Positions 52,871 to 61,730 of a stretch of DNA of 64,000 bases are shown one piece after another. The DNA is taken from positions 98,228 to 162,227 of the forward strand of contig JAGOBF010000006.1 in assembly GCA_017983515.1 (NCBI GenBank), read 5' to 3'. Numbering within the stretch: position 1 is the stretch's first letter; each line of letters opens with the position of its first letter. The position numbers and the translations under genes were made by a program. The stretch is from Promineifilum sp. GTDB taxonomy: Bacteria; Chloroflexota; Anaerolineae; Promineifilales; Promineifilaceae. A model generated the notes under the pieces. It ran no database searches. It was not told the origin of the DNA and saw only the letters and a program-made list of their open reading frames with translations.

Positions 52871-54306
52871 TCAGAGCGCCTGAGATGGGGGACGGCGAAC
52901 CACCCGGAAGCCGAGCCTGAAGTCGCGACCACCAAGATGGAGGTCGAAGCGATAGGCCGCGCGAGCGACGTACTGATTGAGGTTCCATGAGCCGCCGCGC
53001 ACCACACGCGGCGCCCTCGCTTCGTCGCCCCAACTGGATTCAGTCCACTCCCAGACATTGCCGGCCATGTCGCCGCAGCCGAAAGGACTGTCGCCCTTCG
53101 GGGAATATTTCCCGACCGGCGTCGTGGCGTCGATGTGACCGCTAAAATTGCAATGTTCAGCCGTCGGCTCCTCGTTTCCCCACGGCCAGATGCGGTCGTG
53201 CGTGCCCCGCGCCCCCTTTTCCCATTGTTCCTTCGTGGGCAACACCAGCCCGGCCCAATCACAAAAGGCTTTAGCGTCGTCCCAACTGATCTGGACGACA
53301 GGATGATTTTCCCTGCCACTACTCGATGAGCGTGGTCCGGTGGGGTGCCGCCAGTCAGCACCGTTGATTATCTCCCATTGTCTACTCGTAAAGACCCGGC
53401 CACTGCCTTCCCGCTCGGCCTTCGTTATATGCCCCGTTGACTGAATGAATTTGGCGAATTGGGCGTTGGTCACCGGGTAGCGGCCGATCCAGTATTCCGG
53501 CAGGTCGACCGTTCGCTGCGGTTTCTCATTGTCCCGGGCCACCGTGTCCGCGTCGCTGGAGCCGTAGAGGAACGGCCCGGCGGGGATGCGGATGAGTTCG
53601 ATCCCGGTCTTTTCGTGAATATGGCGGTCGGGCCTGACCGATTCGCCATTCAAATATTGCAGTAATTCATTCAAACCGCGTTCATAGCCGGCGCGAAAAG
53701 TGGCGTATTGATAGGTCTTCCATGAGCTTGGCATTTCGCACTCGGCCACGTCGAGGAAAACTAAACCGATCTCGTTGCGGCCCGCCAGAAGCCGGGCCGT
53801 GCTGGTCTCCTTGCGAACCCAATAGGAAGTCAGTGCGTGCGGCGTCAGGGCGATCACGACCACACCGCTCTCGTCCAGCCCGCGATCGATCGCGTCGGGC
53901 CAGTCTTCGCCAATCTGGATGCTGTCGGGGAGATCCAGAACGGGATGCCCCGCGCGCGGAGATCCCCGGCCAGTCGTTGGGCGAACGCCGCATCCTGATG
54001 GGCATGGCTGATGAATACCTGCCGCGGATTACGACGCTTCCGCGCCGAAACCACGGGAATAGCGGGACTCTCCTGAAACCGTTGCCGGTACGCCTCGGGG
54101 CGGGCCTGCGACAGGTGAGCGATCAAATGATCCACGCGAAGGCGGCGCTGCATTACCAGCACCAGTTCCCGCGCCTTACCCGCTCGTCCATCACCGCCTA
54201 GATCATCGAACTCGATGCCCAGGTTGAAGCAAAGCGTCTTCAACTCATCCAGGCTGAAATGGTCGATGAGGAACTGGTGAAGTTGGGTAGCGTTCGGCTG
54301 GCTCAT
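52871..54306 (-). pseudogene. EAD-TIR-SUMF1 conflict protein, split by a one-base frameshift
   Basis: Two frames form one protein of about 478 residues. First part from ATG 54306: FSLDELKTLCFNLGIEFDDL, a death-like effector-associated domain, to about residue 85; then RRNPRQVFISHAHQDAAFAQ, the first TIR strand and helix. After PFWIS the frame shifts and stops at 53854. One extra C in the CCCC run (complement of 53927-53930) restores PDSIQIGEDWPDAIDRGLDE, VVVIALTPHALTSYWVRKE and the rest of the TIR; SYWVRKE carries the catalytic Glu of NADase TIR domains. From about residue 275: GIELIRIPAGPFLYGSSDAD, EYWIGRYPVTNAQFAKFI, CGDMAGNVWEWTESSW and RVVRGGSWNLNQYVARAAYR, a SUMF1/FGE-like C-lectin fold that lacks the two catalytic cysteines. 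Proteins with these parts act in bacterial immunity and programmed death. It lies among toxin-antitoxin pairs. The break may be a real mutation or a sequencing error. Confidence 0.82.
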
Positions 54307-54460
54307 AACGTCTGTTCAGGCGGATTATAGCTGGCTAGAACCCCATCGTCATCCTTAGCGTAAGAGTTCGGGCGGGGCCATCAACGCCAGACTCGCGCTT
54401 GACTGACAATCTACGCTGATCTACAATATAGCCATCTACATAGCCATCATGGAGATACCG

Positions 54461-54754
54461 ATGCCCGAAAACACCAGTCTACGCAGCTACTCCCTGGCCA
54501 AAGCCCGCGACAACCTGACCACCATCGTCCGCGACGTGGAGAAGTCTGCCGCCGTCGAACTCACCCGCCGGGGCAAGCCGGTGGCCGTAATCCTGTCGAT
54601 CGACGAGTACCGCCGCCTCGCTTCGCCCGTCGAATCGTTTTCGTCAGCGCTGGGCCGCTTTCGCGAGCAGGTCGATGTAGCCGCTCTGGCAATGGGGCCT
54701 GAACTTTTCGAGGACGTTCGCGAGACGGACACAGGGCGGGAGCCTGACCTGTGA
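54461..54754 (+). CDS. Phd/YefM antitoxin
   Basis: About 97 residues from ATG 54461 with GGAG 7 bases upstream. RSYSLAKARDNLTTIVRDVE, then AVELTRRGKPVAVILSIDEY and RRLASPVESFSSALGRFREQ: a full Phd/YefM core plus toxin-binding tail. Direct TAGCCATC copies at about 54430 and 54441, before the gene, may be its operator. Stop and next start share four bases (GTGA). Confidence 0.9.
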   Translation: MPENTSLRSYSLAKARDNLTTIVRDVEKSAAVELTRRGKPVAVILSIDEYRRLASPVESFSSALGRFREQVDVAALAMGPELFEDVRETDTGREPDL

Positions 54755-55173
54755 GCCTGGCCTGGCTGCTGGACACCAACGCTATTTCGGAACCTCTGCG
54801 GCCGGCGCCTAACGTCCACCTGCTGCACCGAATCGGGGAAAACGAAGGCCAAATCGCCATCGCCGCCGTCGTCTGGCACGAACTGCTCTACGGCTGCCGG
54901 CGCCTGCCGAAGTCGAAACGCCGTGATGCGATAGAGCAGTATCTCTTTGACGTGGTTCGTCCGACGATGCCGATCCTCCCCTATGACGCGCAAGCCGCGC
55001 AATGGCACGCCGCCGAGCGGGCGCGACTCGCCCAAACGGGTCGCCCACCGTCCTTCGCCGACGGGCAGATTGCCGCCATTGCCGCGGTCAATAATTTGAC
55101 GCTGGTGACGGCCAACTTGAGTGATTTCGCGGATTTCAGGGAGTTGAAGACGATCAACTGGCTTGAGGAATGA
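54751..55173 (+). CDS. PIN-domain toxin (VapC family)
   Basis: 140 residues, GTG start overlapping the antitoxin stop. WLLDTNAISEPLRPAPNVHL (first Asp), IAAVVWHELLYGCRRLPKSK (Glu), PPSFADGQIAAIAAVNNLTL (third Asp) and LVTANLSDFADFRELKTINW (fourth Asp). Length and motifs match FitB/VapC toxins. Ends 93 bases before a long palindrome. Confidence 0.93.
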   Translation: MSLAWLLDTNAISEPLRPAPNVHLLHRIGENEGQIAIAAVVWHELLYGCRRLPKSKRRDAIEQYLFDVVRPTMPILPYDAQAAQWHAAERARLAQTGRPPSFADGQIAAIAAVNNLTLVTANLSDFADFRELKTINWLEE

Positions 55174-55265
55174 TGGTGTGGTGATCTCCTGCTAATCCTG
55201 CTCGCCGTCGGGTTGTTCCTCGCGCAGCAACTCTCCCCTTGCCTTCGATCAACCGCCTTGCCACA

Positions 55266-55310
55266 AAATAAGCTACGTGCTGCGTATTATACGCAGCACG
55301 TAGCTTATTT
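55266..55310. terminator. 22-bp perfect palindrome, probable bidirectional terminator
   Basis: AAATAAGCTACGTGCTGCGT begins the left arm (55266-55287); the right arm (55289-55310) is its exact complement around one central base. It lies between the convergent VapC and glycosidase genes. A-rich and T-rich ends allow termination both ways. Confidence 0.7.
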
Positions 55311-55316
55311 ACAGAT

Positions 55317-56678
55317 CTAATCCCCCCGCCGCTCCAGCGCCCGATACACCGGCCGCCGGCTCTCGTCGAAGCGCAACATGCTGTAGCCAACCTCCTGGAA
55401 CTCCGGCCCCAGCGCGGCGGTGAAGTTCAGGTTCCACAGGAACATTGGCCCGACCCACTCCTGGTCGTGGACGAGCTCGAAGGCCCGCAGGGTATAGACC
55501 GCCTGCTCCCACTCGCTGTTGTCGGCCATGAACTCCGAGCCGGCGGGCGGAGAGGCGGGCTGGCCCTCGGCCGTCAGCAGGCCGTCGAAGCTGCCCCAGC
55601 CGAACTCGGTCGGCCAGAGCTCGATATCGCCCGCGCCCGCGGCAACAAGCATCTCGTAGTAGTCCCCCAGCGTGTCGGCGAAGAAGAAGCTGGGGTGGTT
55701 GTTGTGGCTGGATGAGACCTGGGTAGGGTCGGCCGCGCTGTTGTCGGGCGGGTTGGCCCAGCCGTAGGGGTGGACGCCCGCGCCGTCGACCACATCGGCC
55801 ACGCCCGCGGCCAGCATCGCCCCGAAGTAAACCCGGTCGTCGATGGCGTTGACGCCGTCGTTGATGCCGGTCGTGGCCGGGGCTGCGCTGATAATCAGCG
55901 CCGCCGGATCGGCCGAGCGCACGCCGGCCGCGCCGCGGCGGGTGAGCTCCACCAGATCGGCCGCGTTGAGTGGCGTGCCGTTCCACTCGCGCTGCAAGTT
56001 CGGCTCGTTCCACAGTTCGTAAGCGGTTACTTTACCCGTGTAGCGAGTCGCCAGATAGCGCATGAAGCCCTCGAAATGGCCGTAGTCCGACGGCGGGCCG
56101 TCCATCTCCGTCGTCGGGCGGCTCCATTCAGGGGCCTTGCTGACGCTGAGCAGGACCTTCACGTTCTGGCCGTTGGCCCCGTCCACGAGCCGGTCAAGCT
56201 CGCCGAACAGTTCCTCGTCATATTCGCCCGGCCGCGGCTCGTGGAGCTTCCACGACACCTGCACTTTCACCCACCCGGCATCGAGCGCCTCCAGGTGGCG
56301 CAGCAGGTCGCGCACGTCCTGGCGGTGGAGATAAATCTGGATACCGATCGCGTCGCGCTCCAGCGTCGGGCCGGTGTAGACCGGGTATTCGGGCTCGGGG
56401 GTGGGCGTGGGGAGAGCAGTGGTTTCGGTGGGAATGGGTAGCGCCGGATAAGCCTCGGCCGCCCCAACCGTCGGCTCCGGCACGGCTGCGCCGCCGGGCG
56501 CGACGGGAACGAAGACCTGATCGGTCGAGGAAGTAGCCGAAGGAGCCGCCGCCGGCTGTTCAGCAGTTGGTTCCCTCAACGGCCGAGGCGGGGTCGCGGT
56601 CGGGTTCGTAAGCGTTTCGCTGCGGCAGGCGGTCAGCAGTAACAGGTATAGGATGGCTAATCCAGAAAGTCGGTACAT
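55317..56678 (-). CDS. Secreted clan GH-A-like glycoside hydrolase lipoprotein
   Basis: 453 residues. Lipoprotein signal LSGLAILYLLLLTACRSE, then a Pro/Thr/Ala-rich linker to about residue 100. Barrel: GPTLERDAIGIQIYLHRQDV, GWVKVQVSWKLHEPRPGEYD, YLATRYTGKVTAYELWNEPN with the acid-base Glu in WNEPN (about 248), IISAAPATTGINDGVNAIDD, and IELWPTEFGWGSFDG near 365, whose Glu fits the nucleophile. The layout matches clan A glycosidases such as GH39 or GH5. It probably cleaves plant or microbial polysaccharide outside the cell. No sugar transporter is adjacent. Convergent with the VapC pair. Confidence 0.8.
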   Translation of the reverse strand: MYRLSGLAILYLLLLTACRSETLTNPTATPPRPLREPTAEQPAAAPSATSSTDQVFVPVAPGGAAVPEPTVGAAEAYPALPIPTETTALPTPTPEPEYPVYTGPTLERDAIGIQIYLHRQDVRDLLRHLEALDAGWVKVQVSWKLHEPRPGEYDEELFGELDRLVDGANGQNVKVLLSVSKAPEWSRPTTEMDGPPSDYGHFEGFMRYLATRYTGKVTAYELWNEPNLQREWNGTPLNAADLVELTRRGAAGVRSADPAALIISAAPATTGINDGVNAIDDRVYFGAMLAAGVADVVDGAGVHPYGWANPPDNSAADPTQVSSSHNNHPSFFFADTLGDYYEMLVAAGAGDIELWPTEFGWGSFDGLLTAEGQPASPPAGSEFMADNSEWEQAVYTLRAFELVHDQEWVGPMFLWNLNFTAALGPEFQEVGYSMLRFDESRRPVYRALERRGD

Positions 56679-56803
56679 CAGCAGGATTATACGCGGCCGC
56701 CGAAATTTGTTAGGCTGCTCTGTTCAGGCGTTAAGCAGACCTATCGGCCCGTTGGATAAAAGTCTCCGCGTAAAAGAAAAGGAAGTAACCCGCTTTCTAG
56801 TCG

Positions 56804-57448
56804 TTACTTGGCGAAAACGGCCACCTGCCACAACGATCCGTCATGATGGACGATTTTGCGCAACCCATTGGTGGCGACAATTTCCTCCACGGCCGCCGTA
56901 GGATGGATGTAGGAGCGGAAGGCATCGTTTTGCAGTCGGGGGTAGAGGTTCAGCACCATGACGCCCACTTTCATCCACCAGCCATCGCGCGGGTAGACCA
57001 GGCCGAGGAAGCGTTGGGCATGGCCGGCGGCGGCGTTCACCAGGGCTTCCATGTGGGGATAGCAACAGATGACGCGATCCAGCGTAACGATGTCGGCCGG
57101 CTCAATCCGCTCGGCCAGGGCCACGAAATCGCCGTGGACGTAGTCTGCACCGGCGGCGTAGCCCCTTTTCTCGGCCTCCTGTCGGGCCAGCGCCAGATAG
57201 GCGCGCGAGGCGTCGACGCCGGTGATCTTGCTCACCCCGGCCGCGCTCAATTCGTGCTGGATGACGCCGATGCCGCCGCCGACATCCAGCAGGGTCATGC
57301 CCTTGACGCCGGCCACCCGCAGCGCGTCCAGCAGCCGTTTCGTCGTGCCGCTGGGGCCATGCCGGCGATAGTTACGCAGATCGGCCGCAGCCACGCGCTC
57401 GTTGAAGAAGCGGTCGGCCCCCTGACAATGTGGGCAACAGGTCATCAT
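56804..57448 (-). CDS. SAM-dependent methyltransferase (class I)
   Basis: 214 residues. N-terminal CCPHCQGADRFFNERVAAAD with a Cys pair, then MTLLDVGGGIGVIQHELSAA (SAM motif I), ITGVDASRAYLALARQEAEK, DYVHGDFVALAERIEPADIV, DRVICCYPHMEALVNAAAGH and LGLVYPRDGWWMKVGVMVLN. The YPRDGWWMK block resembles BchM/ChlM-like and related small-molecule methyltransferases. No tetrapyrrole genes are near. Substrate unknown. Confidence 0.8.
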   Translation of the reverse strand: MMTCCPHCQGADRFFNERVAAADLRNYRRHGPSGTTKRLLDALRVAGVKGMTLLDVGGGIGVIQHELSAAGVSKITGVDASRAYLALARQEAEKRGYAAGADYVHGDFVALAERIEPADIVTLDRVICCYPHMEALVNAAAGHAQRFLGLVYPRDGWWMKVGVMVLNLYPRLQNDAFRSYIHPTAAVEEIVATNGLRKIVHHDGSLWQVAVFAK

Positions 57449-57482
57449 CGCCTCCGGTTCGGATGGAATGGTGAGCCCAAAT

Positions 57483-57594
57483 TGTAGCGCCGGTTTCTGA
57501 AACGGCGAAGATACCCGTTAAGAAATAGGCGCTACGCCTTGCAGGGCGGATTGGCTATCAGCGAAGATCACCGGTTGAGCAACTGGCGCTACAC
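57483..57594. repeat. Palindromic GTAGCGCC/GGCGCTAC element
   Basis: TGTAGCGCC at 57483-57491 pairs with GGCGCTAC at 57528-57535 and again with GGCGCTACAC at 57585-57594. GGCGAAGAT(A/C)(A/C)CCGGTT-like words repeat at about 57504 and 57561. Looks like one and a half copies of a REP-like dispersed element. Confidence 0.5.
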
Positions 57595-57597
57595 GGC

Positions 57598-57629
57598 GAA
57601 AGAGGACGGCCGGGCGGCCGTCCCCTTTC
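57598..57629 (-). terminator. Probable terminator of isocitrate lyase gene
   Basis: Stem GGACGGCCG/CGGCCGTCC (57604-57612, 57615-57623) with a two-base loop, flanked by GAAAG and CTTTC that extend it. On the minus strand only a weak T-run follows. 44 bases past the aceA stop. Confidence 0.6.
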
Positions 57630-57672
57630 ACTGAAGGAGAAATGAAATAGAGTAGCGGATGGGTGATCCGGC

Positions 57673-58977
57673 TCAGGTGTGGCCGTTGGCCGCGGCGACC
57701 TCGAACTGCTCCTCTTCGGTCGAACCCTTGAGGGCCACAGTCGATGATTCGCCTTGGGAGACCACCATCTGCACCTCGTCAAAGTAACCCGCGCCGACAA
57801 AGCTCTGATGTTTGATGGCGCGGAAGCCGTGTTCTTCTTCCATCTGAAACTCGCGCTGCTGGAACTGGGAGTAGGCAGCCATGCCCTGATCCTTATAGCC
57901 CAGGGCCAACTCGAACATGGCGGCGTTCAAGGTGTGGAATCCGGCCAGCGTCACGAACTGGAACGCATAGCCCATCTCGCCCAATTCGCGCTGGAACTTG
58001 GCGATGTCGGCTTCGGCCAGATTGCGCCGCCAGTTGAACGACGGCGAGCAGTTGTAGGCCAGCAACTTGCCCGGGAATTTGGCGTGGATGGCCTCGGCAA
58101 AGCGGCGCGCCTCGCCCATATCCGGGTGGGCCGTCTCGCACCAGACCACGTCGGCATAGGGCGCGTAGGCCAGGCCGCGCGCGATTGCCGAATCGAGGCC
58201 GCTGTCGATGCGGTAAAAGCCTTCGGCCGTGCGCTCGCCGGTGCAGAAGGGCTGGTCGTTGGGATCTACGTCGCTGGTCAGCAAATCCGCGCCGTTGGCA
58301 TCGGTGCGGGCGATGATCACCGACGGCACGCCCATCACGTCGGCCGCCAGCCGGGCCGCCACCAGCTTCTGGATGAATTCGCGCGTCGGCACGAGTACCT
58401 TGCCGCCCATGTGGCCGCACTTCTTGGCCGACGAGAGCTGATCCTCGAAATGGACGCCGGCCGCCCCGGCCTCGATCATGGCCTTCATCAATTCAAAAGC
58501 GTTGAGCGCGCCGCCGAAACCCGACTCAGCATCAGCGACGATGGGCGCGAACCAGTACGTTTCGTTCTCGTCTTGCAGGTGATAGATGTGGTCGGCCCGC
58601 TGCAGGGCATTGTTGATCCGTTTCACCAGATTGGGCACGCTGTCGGCCGGGTAAAGGCTCTGGTCGGGATAGGTGTGCCCGGCGCTGTTGTTGTCGCCGG
58701 CCACCTGCCAGCCGCTGACGTAAATGGCCTTCAGTCCGGCCTGCACCTGCTGCACGGCCTGATTGCCGGTGATGGCCCCCAGGGCGGCGACAAAATCCTC
58801 CTGCTGCATCAGCCGCCACAGCCGCTCGGCCCCCATGCGGGCCAACGTATACTCGATCTGCACCGAACCGCGCAGCCGGACCACGTCTTCGGCCGAATAG
58901 GGCCGGGTGATCCCCTGCCAGCGCTTGTTCATTTCCCAATCATCCTTCAACTTCGCCACGTTATACGGTTTGAACAT
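57673..58977 (-). CDS. aceA: Isocitrate lyase
   Basis: Splits isocitrate into succinate and glyoxylate, the first step of the glyoxylate shunt. 434 residues, the short bacterial form. Motifs: [60 protein letters not shown], the active-site loop [20 protein letters not shown] with catalytic Cys in KKCGH (about 189), [40 protein letters not shown]. Start ATG 58977 with GGAGG 4 bases upstream. Separated from aceB by 184 bases on the same strand. Confidence 0.97.
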   Translation of the reverse strand: MFKPYNVAKLKDDWEMNKRWQGITRPYSAEDVVRLRGSVQIEYTLARMGAERLWRLMQQEDFVAALGAITGNQAVQQVQAGLKAIYVSGWQVAGDNNSAGHTYPDQSLYPADSVPNLVKRINNALQRADHIYHLQDENETYWFAPIVADAESGFGGALNAFELMKAMIEAGAAGVHFEDQLSSAKKCGHMGGKVLVPTREFIQKLVAARLAADVMGVPSVIIARTDANGADLLTSDVDPNDQPFCTGERTAEGFYRIDSGLDSAIARGLAYAPYADVVWCETAHPDMGEARRFAEAIHAKFPGKLLAYNCSPSFNWRRNLAEADIAKFQRELGEMGYAFQFVTLAGFHTLNAAMFELALGYKDQGMAAYSQFQQREFQMEEEHGFRAIKHQSFVGAGYFDEVQMVVSQGESSTVALKGSTEEEQFEVAAANGHT

Positions 58978-59161
58978 CTCGCCTCCACATCCTGATGTCT
59001 GTCGATTTATCGATCTGTTTATAGTTCCAGGGCAGGGTCATTGCCGCTCAGGCAGCAAACGTGATCGGTTCGGAGCGAACGGCTTGCCATTTCATTCGAT
59101 CCCTTCTATTCATGTCCCGTTCGCGTTTAATCCCTGACTTCCCTCATGCCCCATCCACCGA

Positions 59162-60748
59162 TTAATTCAGATACTCATACGCCGTCAGCGTCAGGAAATC
59201 GGTGAACTGATCGGCGACGCTGATCTCGTCGAACAACCGCGCCGCCAACTCGTAGTTGCCGGCCGCGAACTCGGTCTCGCCCAGTTGGGTCTTCAAATCC
59301 GACAGCACCCCGGCCGTCACCTCGCGAAACAGCTTGACGGTGATGGCCCGGCCGTCGTCGAGTTTGGCGTTGGCGTTGTGGATCCACTGCCAGAGTTGCG
59401 ACCGGGAAATCTCGGCCGTAGCCGCGTCTTCCATCAGGTTATAGATGGGCACACAGCCGTTGCCGCTGAGCCAGGCGGCCATGTAGCGGATGCCGACGTC
59501 GACGTTGGTGCGCAGCCCGCCGGAAGTGATCGTCCCCTGCGGGATAGCCAGCAGGTCGGCCGCCGACACGTGGACATCCTCCCGCTTGCGGTGAATCTGG
59601 TTGGGGGTCGGCATGTACTTGTCGAATATCTCGCGGGCCAGCCCCACCAGACCCGGGTGAGCCACCCAGGTGCCGTCGTGGCCATCCTTGGCCTCGCGCT
59701 CCTTGTCGGCCCGCACCTTGGCCAGCGCGGCTTCGTTGGCTTCGGCATCATTCCTGATGGGTATCTGAGCCGCCATGCCGCCCATAGCGTGGATGTTGCG
59801 CCGGTGGCAGGTTTTGATGACCAGGAGCGAGTAGTCGCGCATAAAAGGCGTGGTCATCGTCACCTGTGCCCGATCCGGCAGGTAGAATTCCGGATGTTTC
59901 TGGAACTTGCGAATGGCGCTGAAGATGTAATCCCAACGGCCGCAGTTCAACCCGGCCGAGTGATCGCGCAGCTCCCACAGGATTTCGTCCATCTCGAACG
60001 TCGCCAGGATGTTTTCGATCAGCACCGTGGCCCGGATCGTGCCGTTGGGCAGGCCCAGATATTGCTGGGCCATGACGAACACGTCATTCCATAGGCGGGC
60101 TTCCAGATGGCTCTCCAGCTTGGGCAGATAGAAGTATGGCCCGGTGTCGCGGGCGATCAGGTTGCGGGCATTGTGGAAGAAGTAGAGGCCGAAGTCGAAC
60201 AATGAGCCCGACATCGGCTCGCCGTCCACCAGGACATGCTTTTCGTTCAGATGCCAGCCGCGCGGACGCGCCAGCAGCACGGCCGTCCGCTCGTTCAACT
60301 GATAGGCTTTGCCTTCGGGACTGGTGAAGGTGATCGTGCGATTGACGGCGTCGCGCAGGTTGATCTGCCCCTCGAGGGTGGCTGCCCAGGTGGGCGCGTG
60401 TGAATCCTCGAAGTCGGCCATGTAGACGTTGGCCCCGGAGTTAAGGGCGTTGATCACCATCTTGCGATCGACAGGGCCAGTGATCTCGACGCGGCGATCC
60501 TGCAAGTCGGGGGGAATGGGCGCGACCGTCCAATCCGCGGCGCGAATCCCGGCCGTCTCCGGCAGAAAATCCGGCATGTGGCCGGCGTTGATGGCCTCTT
60601 GCCGCGCGTCGCGACGTCGCAGCAGCTCCAGACGCTGCTCGTTAAACGCGCGGTGTAGTTCGGTGAGGAAGGTTAGCGCCTCGGACGTCAGGATTTCGGC
60701 AAATTCGGGCGTCATCTCGCCACGAACGTCGATCTCGTCTCTTACCAT
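59162..60748 (-). CDS. aceB: Malate synthase A
   Basis: Condenses glyoxylate with acetyl-CoA to malate. 528 residues from ATG 60748 with GGAGGG 9 bases upstream; the longer ATG at 60781 gives an N-terminus unlike the family. Motifs: [20 protein letters not shown] (about 104), [20 protein letters not shown] (catalytic Arg), [73 protein letters not shown] [12 protein letters not shown], and the C-terminal [20 protein letters not shown] with its Asp/Glu base region. It is transcribed from a good promoter at 60884-60913. Confidence 0.96.
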   Translation of the reverse strand: MVRDEIDVRGEMTPEFAEILTSEALTFLTELHRAFNEQRLELLRRRDARQEAINAGHMPDFLPETAGIRAADWTVAPIPPDLQDRRVEITGPVDRKMVINALNSGANVYMADFEDSHAPTWAATLEGQINLRDAVNRTITFTSPEGKAYQLNERTAVLLARPRGWHLNEKHVLVDGEPMSGSLFDFGLYFFHNARNLIARDTGPYFYLPKLESHLEARLWNDVFVMAQQYLGLPNGTIRATVLIENILATFEMDEILWELRDHSAGLNCGRWDYIFSAIRKFQKHPEFYLPDRAQVTMTTPFMRDYSLLVIKTCHRRNIHAMGGMAAQIPIRNDAEANEAALAKVRADKEREAKDGHDGTWVAHPGLVGLAREIFDKYMPTPNQIHRKREDVHVSAADLLAIPQGTITSGGLRTNVDVGIRYMAAWLSGNGCVPIYNLMEDAATAEISRSQLWQWIHNANAKLDDGRAITVKLFREVTAGVLSDLKTQLGETEFAAGNYELAARLFDEISVADQFTDFLTLTAYEYLN

Positions 60749-60883
60749 ACCGATGTTCCCTCCGCTCTCGCCTGATAACATTCATGGTCAGCGAATATTC
60801 GCTAACAGCTTACTAAAGTATAGGAGTTTGAGCCTAATCTTGTCACGCATCTACATCGCTCAACCTATTTAACGCGTTGCGTC

Positions 60884-60913
60884 ATTATAACGCATGGTGT
60901 CATGTGTTGTAAA
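60884..60913 (-). promoter_or_regulatory. Promoter of malate synthase gene
   Basis: On the minus strand TTTACA (complement of 60908-60913), 18-base spacer, TATAAT (complement of 60884-60889), about 135 bases before the aceB ATG. The sequence around it (AACGCGTTGCGTCATTATAACGCATGGTGTCATG) has repeated TGCGT/ACGC words that could bind a regulator. Confidence 0.7.
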
Positions 60914-60985
60914 GTGACGATTGTCATATATCGAGGTTTTAGATTTTTCAATGTTTTAGGGGTGAAAGAAGCAGCGGGCTCAAGT

Positions 60986-61123
60986 ATGAGCCTCGATCTC
61001 GTCCATATCATCTTCGGCATGAAAGTTCGCCAGGCCCGGCTGGAGGCGGAGCTGGCCCGGCAAAGCGAACTGTCGCCTTCTTACCTGACCGAAATGAAGG
61101 CACACGATCGGCTTCCTCGATGA
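60986..61123 (+). pseudogene. Truncated XRE-type regulator next to the glyoxylate genes
   Basis: From ATG 60986 the frame reads MSLDLVHIIFGMKVRQARLE, then AELARQSELSPSYLTEMKAH and stops. The family start is normally '...FGMKVRQLRLEAGLSLTELAE.SGLSPSYLTEIEKG', the N-terminal helix-turn-helix of the RamB/ScfR-like XRE regulators that control acetate and glyoxylate metabolism. A few codons are deleted after RLEA and everything after SYLTE is lost; a normal protein has about 450 residues. The divergent place next to aceB supports this origin. The pair aceA/aceB has therefore probably lost its local regulator. Confidence 0.65.
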
Positions 61124-61730
61124 TCCGGCCATTCCCACACTCATCCACGGGACATGCAAGCTTGCCCGCTGCGGCCGGCCCTATGCGCCGTCCGTGCCGC
61201 GCCTCCCACCCTGCTCAATGCCCGCCGCGAGCAATTGGCCCGCAAAATGGCCCTGGATCCATTGAAGACGCGGGCCAATGCAACGGATTAAGCCGCCGTT
61301 TCTGTGGATAACTGTGAGAATGCTGTGGAAAACGGCGGGGGATTGGGGAAATCTGGACTCGACTCCGGAGTGACCCATGCGGCTCATTAATCTTTATCTA
61401 TCCCTCCGGAAAGGTTTACCCCCCATATATAGGGGCAGCCTTCCGCGAGCCCCTAAAACCCCCGCTACGCGGCCGCCAGAGGGCTACGATCTTGTTAGCC
61501 GTCCGTCCCCACATGCTGCACAACGGCCGCGTGCAGGCTCCGCTAGATATGGGCAATAGCTGGGTATTAGATGTAAGACAAGCCCACATATGGGACTGCC
61601 AACGACTTATCCAGCTTTCCCCAAGCCCTACTACAACTACTAAATTAAGAAAGGAAGGAGAGAATAACCCAGGGATAATCTTTTCTGAAAACGTCCTCGG
61701 CCCTAAAATCAGGCAAACGCGCCGGAGACC
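61124..61730. other. Gene-free region with decayed coding pieces and DnaA-box-like words
   Basis: 61216-61290 still reads TLLNARREQLARKMALDPLK in one frame, probably a relic of the broken regulator or another gene. TGTGGATAA at 61303-61311 is a perfect DnaA box and TGTGGAAAA at 61324-61332 a one-mismatch copy; TTATCC follows at about 61606. 61380-61430 and 61630-61700 are AT-rich. No intact gene and no tRNA is seen. Confidence 0.4.

Noticed and set aside
52871..53863. Stand-alone formylglycine-generating enzyme
   Set aside because: The frame extends upstream into TIR sequence and the catalytic cysteines are missing.
57754..58995. 413-residue open frame opposite aceA
   Set aside because: Antisense shadow of isocitrate lyase.
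61303..61332. Replication origin
   Set aside because: Only two DnaA-box-like words, with no dnaA, dnaN or gidA nearby; kept only as a low-interest finding.
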